DNA of 64,000 nucleotides from Synechococcus sp. AG-679-C18 (GTDB lineage Bacteria > Cyanobacteriota > Cyanobacteriia > PCC-6307 > Cyanobiaceae), in NCBI GenBank assembly GCA_003210755.1, contig QCUL01000003.1, positions 1-64,000 on the forward strand, in the 5' to 3' direction. This document shows positions 49,792 to 59,530 of this stretch, piece after piece. Positions within the stretch are counted from its first letter, which is position 1, and every line of letters starts with the position of its first letter. Below the pieces are notes generated by a model. The model saw only the letters and a program-made list of their open reading frames with translations. It had not been told where the DNA came from and ran no database searches. A program made the translations under genes and the position numbers.

Positions 49792-50640
49792 ATGTCAGTT
49801 CTCAGCAACACTCGCTGGTCTTCTCGCCTGGCGCTGCTGGTGTTTCTTGCGGGGGCTGCGGCGATGGTCGTGATCCTGGCAGGTCCGCTTGAATCCGTTG
49901 TTTTGTCAATCAGTCAGAGCTATGCCAATTGGTTGACCCGCTCGACCGGTAGCAGCGGCTGGGCTGTTTTGTCTCTGCCACTGTTGGCCTTCGGTGGTGG
50001 ACTGATTGCCAGCGTGTCTCCCTGTGTGCTCGCGTTGCTTCCCGTGCAGCTCTCCTATCTCGGTGCTCAGCAGCAGCAACGCCCCAACCCTGGAAAGGTT
50101 GTTCAGTTCAGCCTTGGGGTGGTAACGGCTTACAGCATCCTTGGGTTATTTACATCGTTTGCAGGAGCATTGATCATTGATCACCGCAGTGGTTTATTCA
50201 TCGCTGCGGGAGTGATGGTGATGGTGATGGCACTGCAGCTAAAGGGTTGGGGACCGCGTTTGCCCTGGCATCGCCTCAACCTTGGAGCCTTTCCAGGAAT
50301 GGGTTGGATTCAAGCACTGCCATCAGGTCCTTTTTTGATCGGACTTACTTTTGCATTGGTCACCTCTCCCTGCGCCAGCCCTGTGCTGGCTGCAGTCCTC
50401 AGTGCCGCCGCCGCCGCTGGATCTCCCCCTCTCGCAGTGGCAGCAATGGTGTTGTATTCCATCGGTTACAGCATGGTGATTCTGCTGGCAGGTCTGGGGG
50501 TGGAACTGGGTGCTCTTCGCCGCCGTCTGCTTGAAAGAGGTGATCAGATCTCTGGGATCAGTGCCTTCGTTTTGTTGGCCTTTGGTGCCGCATACCTCTG
50601 GACTGGTCTTCAGGATCTATGGCTGCAGGTCCAGATGTGA
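49792..50640 (+). CDS. CcdA/DsbD-type thiol-disulfide transmembrane protein
   Basis: 'ASVSPCVLALLPVQLSYLG' and 'TFALVTSPCASPVLAAVLS' with paired TM cysteines. Confidence 0.85.
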   Translation: MSVLSNTRWSSRLALLVFLAGAAAMVVILAGPLESVVLSISQSYANWLTRSTGSSGWAVLSLPLLAFGGGLIASVSPCVLALLPVQLSYLGAQQQQRPNPGKVVQFSLGVVTAYSILGLFTSFAGALIIDHRSGLFIAAGVMVMVMALQLKGWGPRLPWHRLNLGAFPGMGWIQALPSGPFLIGLTFALVTSPCASPVLAAVLSAAAAAGSPPLAVAAMVLYSIGYSMVILLAGLGVELGALRRRLLERGDQISGISAFVLLAFGAAYLWTGLQDLWLQVQM

Positions 50641-51149
50641 GTGCAAAAGATGCCATCAGCCCAGAACAGCTGGCCCGTCTTTATGACGAGCATTCCGATG
50701 CAGTGCACAGGCTCGCTTTCAGCTTCCTGTCCCAGCAACAGGAGGCTGAAGATCTCACTCATGACGTGTTTCTGAGGGTCCAGCGTGGTGGCTTCGATCC
50801 AGATCGTGGTTCCATCCGCCAGTACTTACTGCTGCTAACTCGCTCAATGGGTATTAACAGGATGAAAAAACGACGAAATCGAATGAGAATTTTAGAAATC
50901 TTCAGACCTGGCCATGGCCAGCACGATCCGATTGATCTTCAGGCTGTTGATGCTCGCATCAGTCTTGAACACGCCTTGGTTCAGCTCACGTCCCGTGAAC
51001 AAAAGATTCTCACCATGAATTACCAAGAAGAGATCAGCCAGAGCGCGATCGCAGCTTCGTTGCAACTGCCTCTAGGAACGGTGAAGACCATCAGCCGAAG
51101 GGCGTTGCTCAAACTTCGCAATGCACTGTCATCCCAGGAGGCCGGTTGA
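50619..51149 (+). CDS. ECF-type RNA polymerase sigma factor
   Basis: 'LYDEHSDAVHRLAFSFLSQQQEAEDLTHDVFLRV' (region 2) and 'LTSREQKILTMNYQEEISQSAIAASLQLPLGTVKTISRRALLKLR' (region 4). Confidence 0.9.
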   Translation: MAAGPDVSAKDAISPEQLARLYDEHSDAVHRLAFSFLSQQQEAEDLTHDVFLRVQRGGFDPDRGSIRQYLLLLTRSMGINRMKKRRNRMRILEIFRPGHGQHDPIDLQAVDARISLEHALVQLTSREQKILTMNYQEEISQSAIAASLQLPLGTVKTISRRALLKLRNALSSQEAG

Positions 51150-51868
51150 TGCCTATGACACCTCCAGGAACGAATAACGACTTCAGTCATCGGGATGAAC
51201 TCCTCGCAGGACTGGTGCTCGGCAATTTGAGCGCCGACGAGGCCAGCTGTTGTCCGGTTGTTGAGCAACTGCCAGCAGAGGAACAAATGCTGCTGAAGAC
51301 CCTCAAAGTCACGCATAGCCGATTGGAACAAGCTGCGGCGCCTCCTCTATCGGTTGCTGTTCGAGAACGTCTCCTTCGGTCAGCCCGCAGAAGCAATTCG
51401 TTGAAGCCGCAGCATTGGCTGATTGGAGGCCTCTTCTTCATTCTGGCCGTTACTGGTGGTGAGCTTTATCGCTCAAAGATGCAGCTGGCCAGTCTTCAGC
51501 TTGAGACTCCGTCGAGTCGTTTGCATTCGGGAGATTACGCCGTGCCGCTTCAGGCCATACAAGCAGGAGAGATGCAGAACGCTCATGGGGAGGTGATCAT
51601 TCGTCCGGGCCAAGCAAGCAACCTGCTCACCCTGAATCAACTCCCTCCTGCTCCAGAGGGCAGGCTCTACCGCCTCTGGGCGGTAACGCCCGATGGGGTG
51701 AAAGGTTGCGTGCATTTCTTACCCGATAAGGGCGGAAATGTAGTGATGACCATCCCGCCTCAACCCACCGGGTCAGCCGTCAAGCTCCTGATCAGTGTTG
51801 ACCCTCTCTCGTCACGTCAATCACCTGATGCACAGCCAGAAAGAACGGTCCTTTTCGGTGCTGTTTAA
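51146..51868 (+). CDS. anti-sigma factor (RskA-like)
   Basis: Overlaps sigma gene; 'LLAGLVLGNLSADEASCCPVVEQLP', single TM, 'PEGRLYRLWAVTPDGVKGCVHFLPDKGGNVVMTIP'. Confidence 0.8.
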   Translation: MMPMTPPGTNNDFSHRDELLAGLVLGNLSADEASCCPVVEQLPAEEQMLLKTLKVTHSRLEQAAAPPLSVAVRERLLRSARRSNSLKPQHWLIGGLFFILAVTGGELYRSKMQLASLQLETPSSRLHSGDYAVPLQAIQAGEMQNAHGEVIIRPGQASNLLTLNQLPPAPEGRLYRLWAVTPDGVKGCVHFLPDKGGNVVMTIPPQPTGSAVKLLISVDPLSSRQSPDAQPERTVLFGAV

Positions 51869-52110
51869 ACGATGGGCACGCTCGATGCCCGTGATCGCAC
51901 AGCATCCGATTGAATGCAGCTATGTCATCACTGATTATGAGATCTCAAGGCGTGTGTTTAAAGTATATTTGGGTGTCTGAAGCAAGAAACTTCATGAGTG
52001 TTTATTAACATCTAAGCTTGTGGATAGATTGTACAAATATAAATCAGTAGAGAGAATTTTATGGGGTGAATCTTATACAGAATGCATATAATTTATCGAT
52101 GGAAAGTGAT

Positions 52111-53154
52111 TCAAGATGGGATATCAGCTACACAGTTCTCTAGCTGCTGCCGCAACGCGTCGTGATCGATATCACGTCCGATTAGCACCATCTGATTCTT
52201 GCGCTCACCAGTCCAGTCGCTGTCGTTGATGGAAAAGCGCTTGCCTGTCAAATGGAACACATGACGACGCTCACTTTCCTGAAACCAAAGGATTCCCTTG
52301 GATCTGAACACCTCCTTGGGTAACTGGTTGTCGAGAAAATACTGAAATTTGCGCAGTGAAAAAGGTCCTTTGCTCTCAAATGACAAAGAGGTGAAGCCTT
52401 CGATTGCTTCATGCTCTGAATGATCTCCATGGTCGTGATGGCTGTGGCCATGGTCTTGGTCGTGATGGCTGTGGCCGTGGTCGTGATGGCTGTGGCTGTG
52501 GTCGTGATGGCTGTGGTCGCTTTCATTCACGATCTTGTCGGATTCAAATAAGCCCACGCTCAGTAGCAATGCGAGGGGCACGTCTCCTTGAACGGAATGC
52601 ATGATTCGTGCGTCAGTCTTCACGTCGCGCAGCTTTTTTTCTACCTCTTGAAGGCGTTCCTTGGACACGAGATCAGATTTGTTGAGCAGCAAGATGTCTC
52701 CATAGATCACCTGAGCCCGACCGACTTGCGTGTGCAGCAGGTCATCGTTGAAGTTCTCGGCGTCGATCAACGTAATGATCGAGTCGAGGCGTGTGGAGTC
52801 ACGCAATTCACTGGCACCGAAGGTCATCGCCACAGGCAGAGGGTCAGCCAGTCCAGTGGTTTCAACCACGATGTAATCCATTTTATCTGGCCTCTCGAGA
52901 ATCCTCTCGACGGCGTCTTTGAGCTCATCATTAATTGAGCAACAGATGCAGCCATTGCTCAACTCCACCATGTCGTCTTCTGTCGTCACGATCAGGTCAT
53001 GATCAATGCCAATTTCGCCAAATTCGTTGACTAACACTGCGGTCTTCACACCCTGCTGGTTGCTGAGGATGTGATTGAGCAATGTGGTTTTTCCAGCACC
53101 CAGAAATCCACTGAGGATCGTGACGGGCACTTCAGTAGCTGTGGAGCCGGACAT
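52111..53154 (-). CDS. CobW/COG0523 family GTP-binding protein with His-rich metal-binding region
   Basis: Walker A 'GFLGAGKTTLL', CxCC motif 'GCICCSIND', His-rich 'HSHHDHSHSHHDHGHSHHDQDHGHSHHDHGDHSEHE'; ATG at 53154. Confidence 0.92.
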   Translation of the reverse strand: MSGSTATEVPVTILSGFLGAGKTTLLNHILSNQQGVKTAVLVNEFGEIGIDHDLIVTTEDDMVELSNGCICCSINDELKDAVERILERPDKMDYIVVETTGLADPLPVAMTFGASELRDSTRLDSIITLIDAENFNDDLLHTQVGRAQVIYGDILLLNKSDLVSKERLQEVEKKLRDVKTDARIMHSVQGDVPLALLLSVGLFESDKIVNESDHSHHDHSHSHHDHGHSHHDQDHGHSHHDHGDHSEHEAIEGFTSLSFESKGPFSLRKFQYFLDNQLPKEVFRSKGILWFQESERRHVFHLTGKRFSINDSDWTGERKNQMVLIGRDIDHDALRQQLENCVADIPS

Positions 53155-53156
53155 GA

Positions 53157-53171
53157 TGAGAATCGTTCTCA
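53157..53171. promoter_or_regulatory. Zur-like box
   Basis: Perfect palindrome TGAGAA-TCG-TTCTCA immediately upstream of the CobW ATG. Confidence 0.55.
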
Positions 53172-53732
53172 ACCTATTTTGACAGGGGGACCGCTGTTTC
53201 GTCAGTTTGTTCAGCGTTTAGGCTTTTGAGGATCCTGCTCTGCGAGCGCAGCGTGGTCCAAATTTTCCAACAGAGGACGGCTCCCATCCGACTCAACTTG
53301 AGAGGCTGTGAGTCGTGTAATCCCTGCCTCGAAGCCAAAACCCTTTAATTGGGCCCTGACATGGCATCAGAGGAAACCACAACCCCAAAGCGATCAAGGA
53401 GTCCTTCAATGCAGAGGATTCGGGATTGAATCTTATTGAGTTCTTAGTAGTAGTTCAATCTTCAGCTTGCAAATCGCTCTCAAGCTGATCAAGAACCCCT
53501 TATTTCAGGCTCTGCATGGTTTCGATGCAGTTCAGGTGGCGGTTGATGACACTTCAGAGAGCCCGGCCTAACGCAGTATCAAGCCTTAAACGCGCTCGAA
53601 ATGCAGTTGCTCTTTCTGCGTAGCCCCCTTTCGTCCCATGGGCTTTAACTGAGTTGGTTTTGCTTGTTCAGTGTCATCCCAAAGACATCCAAAGGAGACT
53701 TCTAGGCAATCAAAAAATTGATCTTTTAAAAC

Positions 53733-53746
53733 GATAATCATTCTCA
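53733..53746. promoter_or_regulatory. Zur-like box
   Basis: GATAAT-C-ATTCTC palindrome, one mismatch, about 50-60 bp upstream of the 53795 gene. Confidence 0.55.
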
Positions 53747-53794
53747 TACAATTGTCTGGATTGAAGCCCAACTGATGAGAGCGTCGAATAGCTG

Positions 53795-54490
53795 ATGATG
53801 CACACCAACACTTCTGGTGACTCCAAAACCGTACTGACGGTGTCCATGCAGGCAACTGATCTCAGCGGGAGATCGAGCACAGGTCGTCAGATTTTTTCAT
53901 TGGCCCTTGGGCAAGGAAAGTTGCCTGATTGGATGGAATCTGAACTGGCAGGGAGTCCTTCAGGGCATCAGTTTCGTTGGCGGGTGGGTCCGCGAGATCG
54001 CCCTACTTGTTTGTCGAAAATTTCGTTGTTACCAAGCAACGGCTTGATATGGCTCGACCTTGAATTGCTGGATCGTCAAAGTGAGCAACTTCTCAGGGAT
54101 GGTGTTAGCGGATGCGCCCTCATCTCACAACGTGAAGTCCAGCAACTCTTTGAAAGGTGGAACGACGCATTGCAAACTAAAGACCCTCAACAAGTAGCGA
54201 AGCTTTATAGCCGTGATGCCATATTGCTACCAACACTGTCCGACTTGCCTCGTACAGATCACGACACCATCGTTGATTATTTCAGTCATTTCTTAGAAAA
54301 AAGCCCCAAGGGATCGATCGATCAGAGAGAGATTTTGATTGGCTGCAATATGCTTCAGGATGCAGGGCTCTATAGCTTTACTTTTGCAGATGGTACGTCT
54401 GCTGAAGCACGTTATAGTTTTGTATACATTTTAGAGAATGGCGAGTGGAAAATATCGCATCACCACTCTTCCTTGCAACCAGATTCTTAA
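53795..54490 (+). CDS. protein with C-terminal NTF2/CaMKII-association-like domain
   Basis: 'EVQQLFERWNDALQTKDPQQVAKLYSRDAILLPTLSDLPRTDHDTIVDYFSHFL...YSFVYILENGEWKISHHHSS'. Confidence 0.75.
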   Translation: MMHTNTSGDSKTVLTVSMQATDLSGRSSTGRQIFSLALGQGKLPDWMESELAGSPSGHQFRWRVGPRDRPTCLSKISLLPSNGLIWLDLELLDRQSEQLLRDGVSGCALISQREVQQLFERWNDALQTKDPQQVAKLYSRDAILLPTLSDLPRTDHDTIVDYFSHFLEKSPKGSIDQREILIGCNMLQDAGLYSFTFADGTSAEARYSFVYILENGEWKISHHHSSLQPDS

Positions 54491-54511
54491 TTCGCTGAAA
54501 TCTCCTAAGAA

Positions 54512-54757
54512 ATGATGAAAAATTATTCTGTTATTCAAAATTTAATGAGAGGTCTAATCAGACTTTATCAGATTTTTATCAGTCCTTTTTTAGGTGGAAA
54601 TTGTCGCTTTACCCCCACGTGCTCTCAGTATGCAATGGAAGCGATTGAAATCCATGGTGCCTTCAAGGGGTGTTGGCTGGCAGTTTGCCGCCTGGGCCGT
54701 TGCCACCCGTTTCATCCAGGTGGTTATGATCCCGTCCCCCCAAAGATTAGTCATTAA
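54512..54757 (+). CDS. yidD: membrane protein insertion efficiency factor YidD
   Basis: '[62 protein letters not shown]'. Confidence 0.95.
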   Translation: MMKNYSVIQNLMRGLIRLYQIFISPFLGGNCRFTPTCSQYAMEAIEIHGAFKGCWLAVCRLGRCHPFHPGGYDPVPPKISH

Positions 54758-55143
54758 ATGAATAAATCAATTTGAGTAAAACGATTTTAAGACTGTTCTT
54801 TATTTGGCAACTCACTAGACCTGCAATTATTCATAGCAGGATTGGATTTTTTGTCAATTCCCTGAGTGAGATGATCTCATAGTCAAGATGCTTGTTTTTA
54901 ATATTATTCAAATTGACTAACATTTTGATTGTGAGATTGATGCCATTCATTTTGTGCTGACAAGGAACTTCGAGTTGCAATAGCTCAATATTTAGCTAGA
55001 TTAAATTCTCATTCAAGACACGCCAGTAATAGTACTGATACTCTCCTGAACTTCATAGATATAGGTTCAGGGCAAGATTTTATTGAAAGCGGGGAAGTAT
55101 CCGCGATAATGAACCATAAGATGTATAAATTATTATAATTTTG

Positions 55144-55317
55144 CTATCCACCGCAATCGCAACCACAGGTATCTGTGCCATGACAAGGTTCGTTGTTGGG
55201 ATGTCCGTCAGCACACGATTGAGAACAGAAGATTCGATGCCCCTTTCTTATTCCATGAATCTCATCAACATTGCAAATGCATGTTGGGCAATCGCATTGA
55301 ACAAGTACTAGTGTCAT
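55144..55317 (-). CDS. bmtA: bacterial metallothionein (SmtA/BmtA type)
   Basis: Translated by hand: MTLVLVQCDCPTCICNVDEIHGIRKGHRIFCSQSCADGHPNNEPCHGTDTCGCDCGG (57 aa); CxCxxCxC and 'FCSQSCADGH' as in SmtA. Confidence 0.93.
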   Translation of the reverse strand: MTLVLVQCDCPTCICNVDEIHGIRKGHRIFCSQSCADGHPNNEPCHGTDTCGCDCGG

Positions 55318-55401
55318 TGAATGTCTCTGCTTTCTCCTAATATACTCTCAAATGAATAATATTTTCAGCATTTTATCAACTCGAAACATACAATTACTGG
55401 G

Positions 55402-55414
55402 AATGATTATCATT
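55402..55414. promoter_or_regulatory. Zur-like box upstream of bmtA
   Basis: Perfect palindrome AATGAT-T-ATCATT, 85 bp upstream of the metallothionein start. Confidence 0.6.
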
Positions 55415-55561
55415 TCAAGTTGTATTGATGAATGACTCGCACTGCTTTGTAAATAAATAGCAAACGGTTAGGCATAACCGCTTAGGTACTATTTGTGCTG
55501 TAATGATTTTCTTGCCAGGAGAGAAAAAGCATTGTAATTAAATTTCAATTGGGAGTATGAG

Positions 55562-55753
55562 ATGAGAGCATTTAAGAATGAGCATCAATGCGAATCAATC
55601 ACACAACGTTGGGAGGCTGTTGATGCTTACCTTGAGTGCGTAACTAGTTGTGGGCTTTACGATGGAGATTGTGTGACAAGATGCATTACTAAACATCTTG
55701 AGCCTGGTAATTCCTGTGATCAAACAGGAGGAAAGCCAATTGAATGGAGCTAG
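55562..55753 (+). CDS. small cysteine-rich protein
   Basis: 63 aa with 'CVTSCGLYDGDCVTRC' (CX3C-X6-CX3C); ribosome-binding-like context at 55550-55562. Confidence 0.5.
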   Translation: MRAFKNEHQCESITQRWEAVDAYLECVTSCGLYDGDCVTRCITKHLEPGNSCDQTGGKPIEWS

Positions 55754-55913
55754 AAAACAACGATTACAAGCATTTAGGATGCGTTTCCATGTATGCGATA
55801 AAGGTCATTCCTGCAATAAGAACAATCAAACCAAAAGTTCCAACCCAATTTATCGTAAGCATAATTACCCTCTCTTCTCTTTAATTTTATTAAAACACGG
55901 ATAATGCTGAATG

Positions 55914-56150
55914 TCAAAGTTTTGAAATATTATTGTTTCGACCTACGTAGGTTTCACCATCAAAGTTATTCTCTACGAAATAAACTTTGAATTCACTTGG
56001 ATACGTAACGCCGTCGTGATTTTCTTTGTTCAGGATATTCGAGTCAAGCCAAAGAGTGAACTCCTCGTAAATGGCGTCGTTCATCGCAATTGTATTAGGG
56101 AGATTGTTGAACTGGCTCACCTGTTTGTTGCTCATTGTTGCTAAGACCAT
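55914..56150 (-). CDS. hypothetical protein
   Basis: 78-aa ORF. Confidence 0.4.
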   Translation of the reverse strand: MVLATMSNKQVSQFNNLPNTIAMNDAIYEEFTLWLDSNILNKENHDGVTYPSEFKVYFVENNFDGETYVGRNNNISKL

Positions 56151-56669
56151 TTTTGTATATACGTAATTATCGCTTTTTTGTGTGATTTGTCAAGAAACAA
56201 ATGAGCGCATACTGCATCAATTCAATGTCTTTTTAAGTATTTCAGTTGCTCTTTGTATTGTTTCTAGTGATTGATCTAAATTTTTCAATTTCTTCCGAGT
56301 TTTGATTTTTCAGCTAATGGAGTTAACGACGATCGATCAATCTTTGAAATCTAAGAATACATTAAATTTATTTATTTCCTTGAATCAAAAAATCATTATT
56401 GCACTGGATTGACCGATGTAAAATGGTTTTATCCTAAGGAGGTTTTCCATATGTATTATCTTGCTTGTAATATCTAGCCCAAGGTCTAATGCCGATCAGG
56501 TTATAACTATCAAATAAAAAGAGAGTGGCGCTAGACATCGCTCACTCTCTAGGGGATGGACACCTCTGTCCCTCCTTAGACAGCTTGACTCAAGTTCACA
56601 TCGTTGTATGTAGGAATACATACCCAAGTATTAAATGGCACTGCCTATTATTGCTTGATTTTGTGTTTT

Positions 56670-56840
56670 TTAGTATTTTTGTACTATATTGCTGTGGCTC
56701 CTCTGTGCCAGGTCAGCGATAAATTGCGTTAAAAGTCGCTTTTGCGGCTTTCTCACCGAAGGTGGAGGAATGTCTTCAGATTGTTGGCTTTGAACATCGG
56801 AAAGTTCTTTATCAGTAAGTATTGGATAGCCAATCATCAT
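56670..56840 (-). CDS. small hypothetical protein
   Basis: MMIGYPILTDKELSDVQSQQSEDIPPPSVRKPQKRLLTQFIADLAQRSHSNIVQKY (56 aa); same strand as the LOG gene, ends near its stop. Confidence 0.4.
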   Translation of the reverse strand: MMIGYPILTDKELSDVQSQQSEDIPPPSVRKPQKRLLTQFIADLAQRSHSNIVQKY

Positions 56841-56852
56841 ATAATTTAAAAC

Positions 56853-57755
56853 TTAACTGCTCTCTTGGATGAGATTCCAGGCTTCATCTGCTGAGTCAGC
56901 AAATTGAATTAACTTTCGATCTTCATCATCAATTAAACCGGACTCAGCCATGAAATCGAAATTAATCAGACGTGACCAATAATCTCTTCCAAACAAGATT
57001 ATTGGCATGGCTTTATTTATACCAACTTGTCGTAAGGTCAGAACTTCAAAAAGCTCATCGAGAGTTCCATAACCGCCTGGAAACAAGACCGCCCCAACAG
57101 CTCGCATGACAAAGTGAAATTTGCGTAAAGCAAAATAATTGAACTTAAAGCAAAGATCAGGTGTGATGTACGGATTTGGATATTGTTCATGTGGTAAGTC
57201 AATATTCAATCCAATGGACCGGCAGCCAGCATCAAAAGCTCCTCGATTTGCTGCCTCCATAATTCCAGGTCCACCTCCGGTCACAATCACATGACTTGAG
57301 CATTTATTTGCAAAATTATTGTCCGTTTGACCATGTCTCGAGGCTAGATAGGCAAATTCTCGGGCAGCGTCATAAAAGTACGACAGCTTCAAAAGGCTTT
57401 CTGCACGGTCCAACTGGCGCTGTAATTTTGTTGAGCCTGGTTCTAATTCCAGTTCTTTTTTGATTTGATTTAGTTTGGTTTGAGCTGTTGTTCGCTGAAC
57501 AAGACGAGCACCTCCAAAAACGATGATTGTTGAAGTGATACCAGCTGCCTCCAGACCCAGTTCTGTCTTACTGATTTCTAAAAGCATTCTCACCCCACGC
57601 ATCGAAGATGTTTTAAGAAGATCGATATCTTCCTGTGCTACCCGATAGGTATCCGATTGCAATATTTGAGCAAGGTTATGAGCAACTTTTGAAGCATCAT
57701 CACTTGGTAATTTGCAATCATCCTGGCTGGATGACATCATGGATTGATCAATCAC
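56853..57755 (-). CDS. LOG family (TIGR00730-type) Rossmann-fold protein
   Basis: 'FGGARLVQRT', 'VTGGGPGIMEAANRGAFDAG', 'LFPGGYGTLDELFEVLTL'. Confidence 0.9.
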   Translation of the reverse strand: MIDQSMMSSSQDDCKLPSDDASKVAHNLAQILQSDTYRVAQEDIDLLKTSSMRGVRMLLEISKTELGLEAAGITSTIIVFGGARLVQRTTAQTKLNQIKKELELEPGSTKLQRQLDRAESLLKLSYFYDAAREFAYLASRHGQTDNNFANKCSSHVIVTGGGPGIMEAANRGAFDAGCRSIGLNIDLPHEQYPNPYITPDLCFKFNYFALRKFHFVMRAVGAVLFPGGYGTLDELFEVLTLRQVGINKAMPIILFGRDYWSRLINFDFMAESGLIDDEDRKLIQFADSADEAWNLIQESS

Positions 57756-59164
57756 AACATATTGGCCGCTAATTCAGCCAAATTACTCCTCTCGCCGCGT
57801 TTCAGCGTCATATGGCCAACAATAGTCTGTCCTTTAAGTCTTTCGGCTAGCCACGTCAATCCGTTGCTCTCAGCATCTACATAGGGATTATCAATTTGAT
57901 AGGGGTCACCTGTGAACACAATCTTTGTTCCTTCGCCTACACGGGTGACGATTGTTTTGACTTCATGTGGAGTTAGATTCTGTGCTTCGTCAACAACCAT
58001 AAATTGATGAGGTATTGAGCGACCTCTGATGTAATTGATTGCTTCAACCTCCAGAAGTCCCATTCCGCGAAGATCAGCCCAGGAACTTTTTGGTCCTCCA
58101 CCATGGCGACGGCGATCTTCACTTTGATTGTTCTTCACTGCATCTCCCGTTAGAAAATCAAGGTTGTCAACAATGGGTTGCATCCAGGGAGCCAGTTTCT
58201 CTTCTAGTGATCCGGGCAAGAAACCGATCTCCTTGCCTAAGGAGATCGGAGGACGGGTTACGAGTAGACGAGCATATTGGTGCTCATCGGCCACCTGATG
58301 AAGCCCAGCGGCAATGGCCAGCAATGTTTTCCCTGTGCCCGCCTTGCCCACAAGTGTGACCAGTTCTACCGTGGGATCCAGTAGAAGATCTAAAGCAAAA
58401 CTTTGTTCTCGATTCCTGGGTTTCATTCGACCCAGGTGAGAACGTTGAAGCCATTGGAGCGGTTTGAGTTGTCCTGAAGCTCCATTTTGTCGGGCTAGAA
58501 ATGTGTGGTCTGGTCGTTCAGCGTTGACCAGGGTGACTCCTTCATTCGGTTGCAACGACCGCACGTCATCACTAGGAAGGTCGCTGATGTCCAATTGCCC
58601 ATTCTGATGGAGTTGGTTGATCAGAGCAGGATTGACTTTGACGCTTCTTGCTCCTGGGAATAGATCATCGATCGCAACTTTGTCGCTCGTGTAGTCCTCT
58701 GCTTTCAGACCGACGGCATCGGCTTTGATTCTCAGATTGGTGTCTTTTGTGATTAGTACCACTTCCGGTGGCTCACCCAATCCCATCGATTGAATTGATT
58801 CAAGTGCCACAGCAAGAATGTTGTTGTCCCCGCCTCCGCCCTGAAGTTCCGGAGGCAATTTGGCCAATGTTTCGGCTCTGCAGAAAGCCACCTCCAACGT
58901 TGCCGATCCATCGGTATTTAGAGGAACACCATCAGCCAAGTTTCCACGCTCGCGTAAACCATCCAACAAGCGAGCGACCCGTCGCGCATTACGACCTTTT
59001 TCGGAGGGATCCCGTTTGAAACGATCGATTTCTTCAATGACCTGAATTGGAACGACAATGCGGTCCGATCCAAAATTGCTGGGAGCTTCTGGATCATGAA
59101 GAAGGACGTTGGTATCTAAAACCACGACTCTCTGCCCCATGGCAACCACCTTCATCCTCTGCAT
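57752..59164 (-). CDS. PhoH family protein with N-terminal PIN domain
   Basis: PIN start 'VVLDTNVLLHDPEAP', P-loop 'TLVGKAGTGKTLLAIAAGL', 'FMVVDEAQNLTPHEVKTIVTRVGEGTKIVFTGDPYQID'. Confidence 0.92.
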   Translation of the reverse strand: MQRMKVVAMGQRVVVLDTNVLLHDPEAPSNFGSDRIVVPIQVIEEIDRFKRDPSEKGRNARRVARLLDGLRERGNLADGVPLNTDGSATLEVAFCRAETLAKLPPELQGGGGDNNILAVALESIQSMGLGEPPEVVLITKDTNLRIKADAVGLKAEDYTSDKVAIDDLFPGARSVKVNPALINQLHQNGQLDISDLPSDDVRSLQPNEGVTLVNAERPDHTFLARQNGASGQLKPLQWLQRSHLGRMKPRNREQSFALDLLLDPTVELVTLVGKAGTGKTLLAIAAGLHQVADEHQYARLLVTRPPISLGKEIGFLPGSLEEKLAPWMQPIVDNLDFLTGDAVKNNQSEDRRRHGGGPKSSWADLRGMGLLEVEAINYIRGRSIPHQFMVVDEAQNLTPHEVKTIVTRVGEGTKIVFTGDPYQIDNPYVDAESNGLTWLAERLKGQTIVGHMTLKRGERSNLAELAANML

Positions 59165-59530
59165 ACAACTTAGAGATCTAAAAGACGATTAGCCCTGTTC
59201 TTCGCAATGACTTCACTGGTTGCAATTGGATCAATATCTATGTCAGTTCCATTTTGAATTTTTATCCCTGCTGGAGAATATTTTTGAGCTTGGCTTAATC
59301 AGAGATTGTGGTTCAGCCAACCAAAAGATTGATTGAAGCGAAGCTAATTTTCGTGATGAGGGCTTGTCTTGCCAACCTCGCACTAGCGAAGTTTTACTTT
59401 TTCATGTCGTGGCGGCACTTGAGTATCCCTCCTTGTAGAGAGTTGTTGGTCTGCAGTTCGCCTGGGAACCGGCAAGTTTTCACCTCGAGCTTTTCGGCTC
59501 ATGATGCAGTAATGAGTTGATTGATCAGCT

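Noticed and set aside
52430-52515. Short tandem repeat that could be mistaken for CRISPR or a VNTR
   Set aside because: It is the HDHGHSHHDHGH-coding stretch of the CobW gene; units are too short and have no spacers.
52248-52604. Low-complexity ORFs (ITTTATAITT..., GCGRDGCGRGRDGCG)
   Set aside because: Alternative-frame translations of the His-rich repeat of the CobW protein.
56520-56550. AGAGAGTG...CACTCTCT hairpin as a rho-independent terminator
   Set aside because: 15-nt loop and no T-tract after the stem; evidence too weak.
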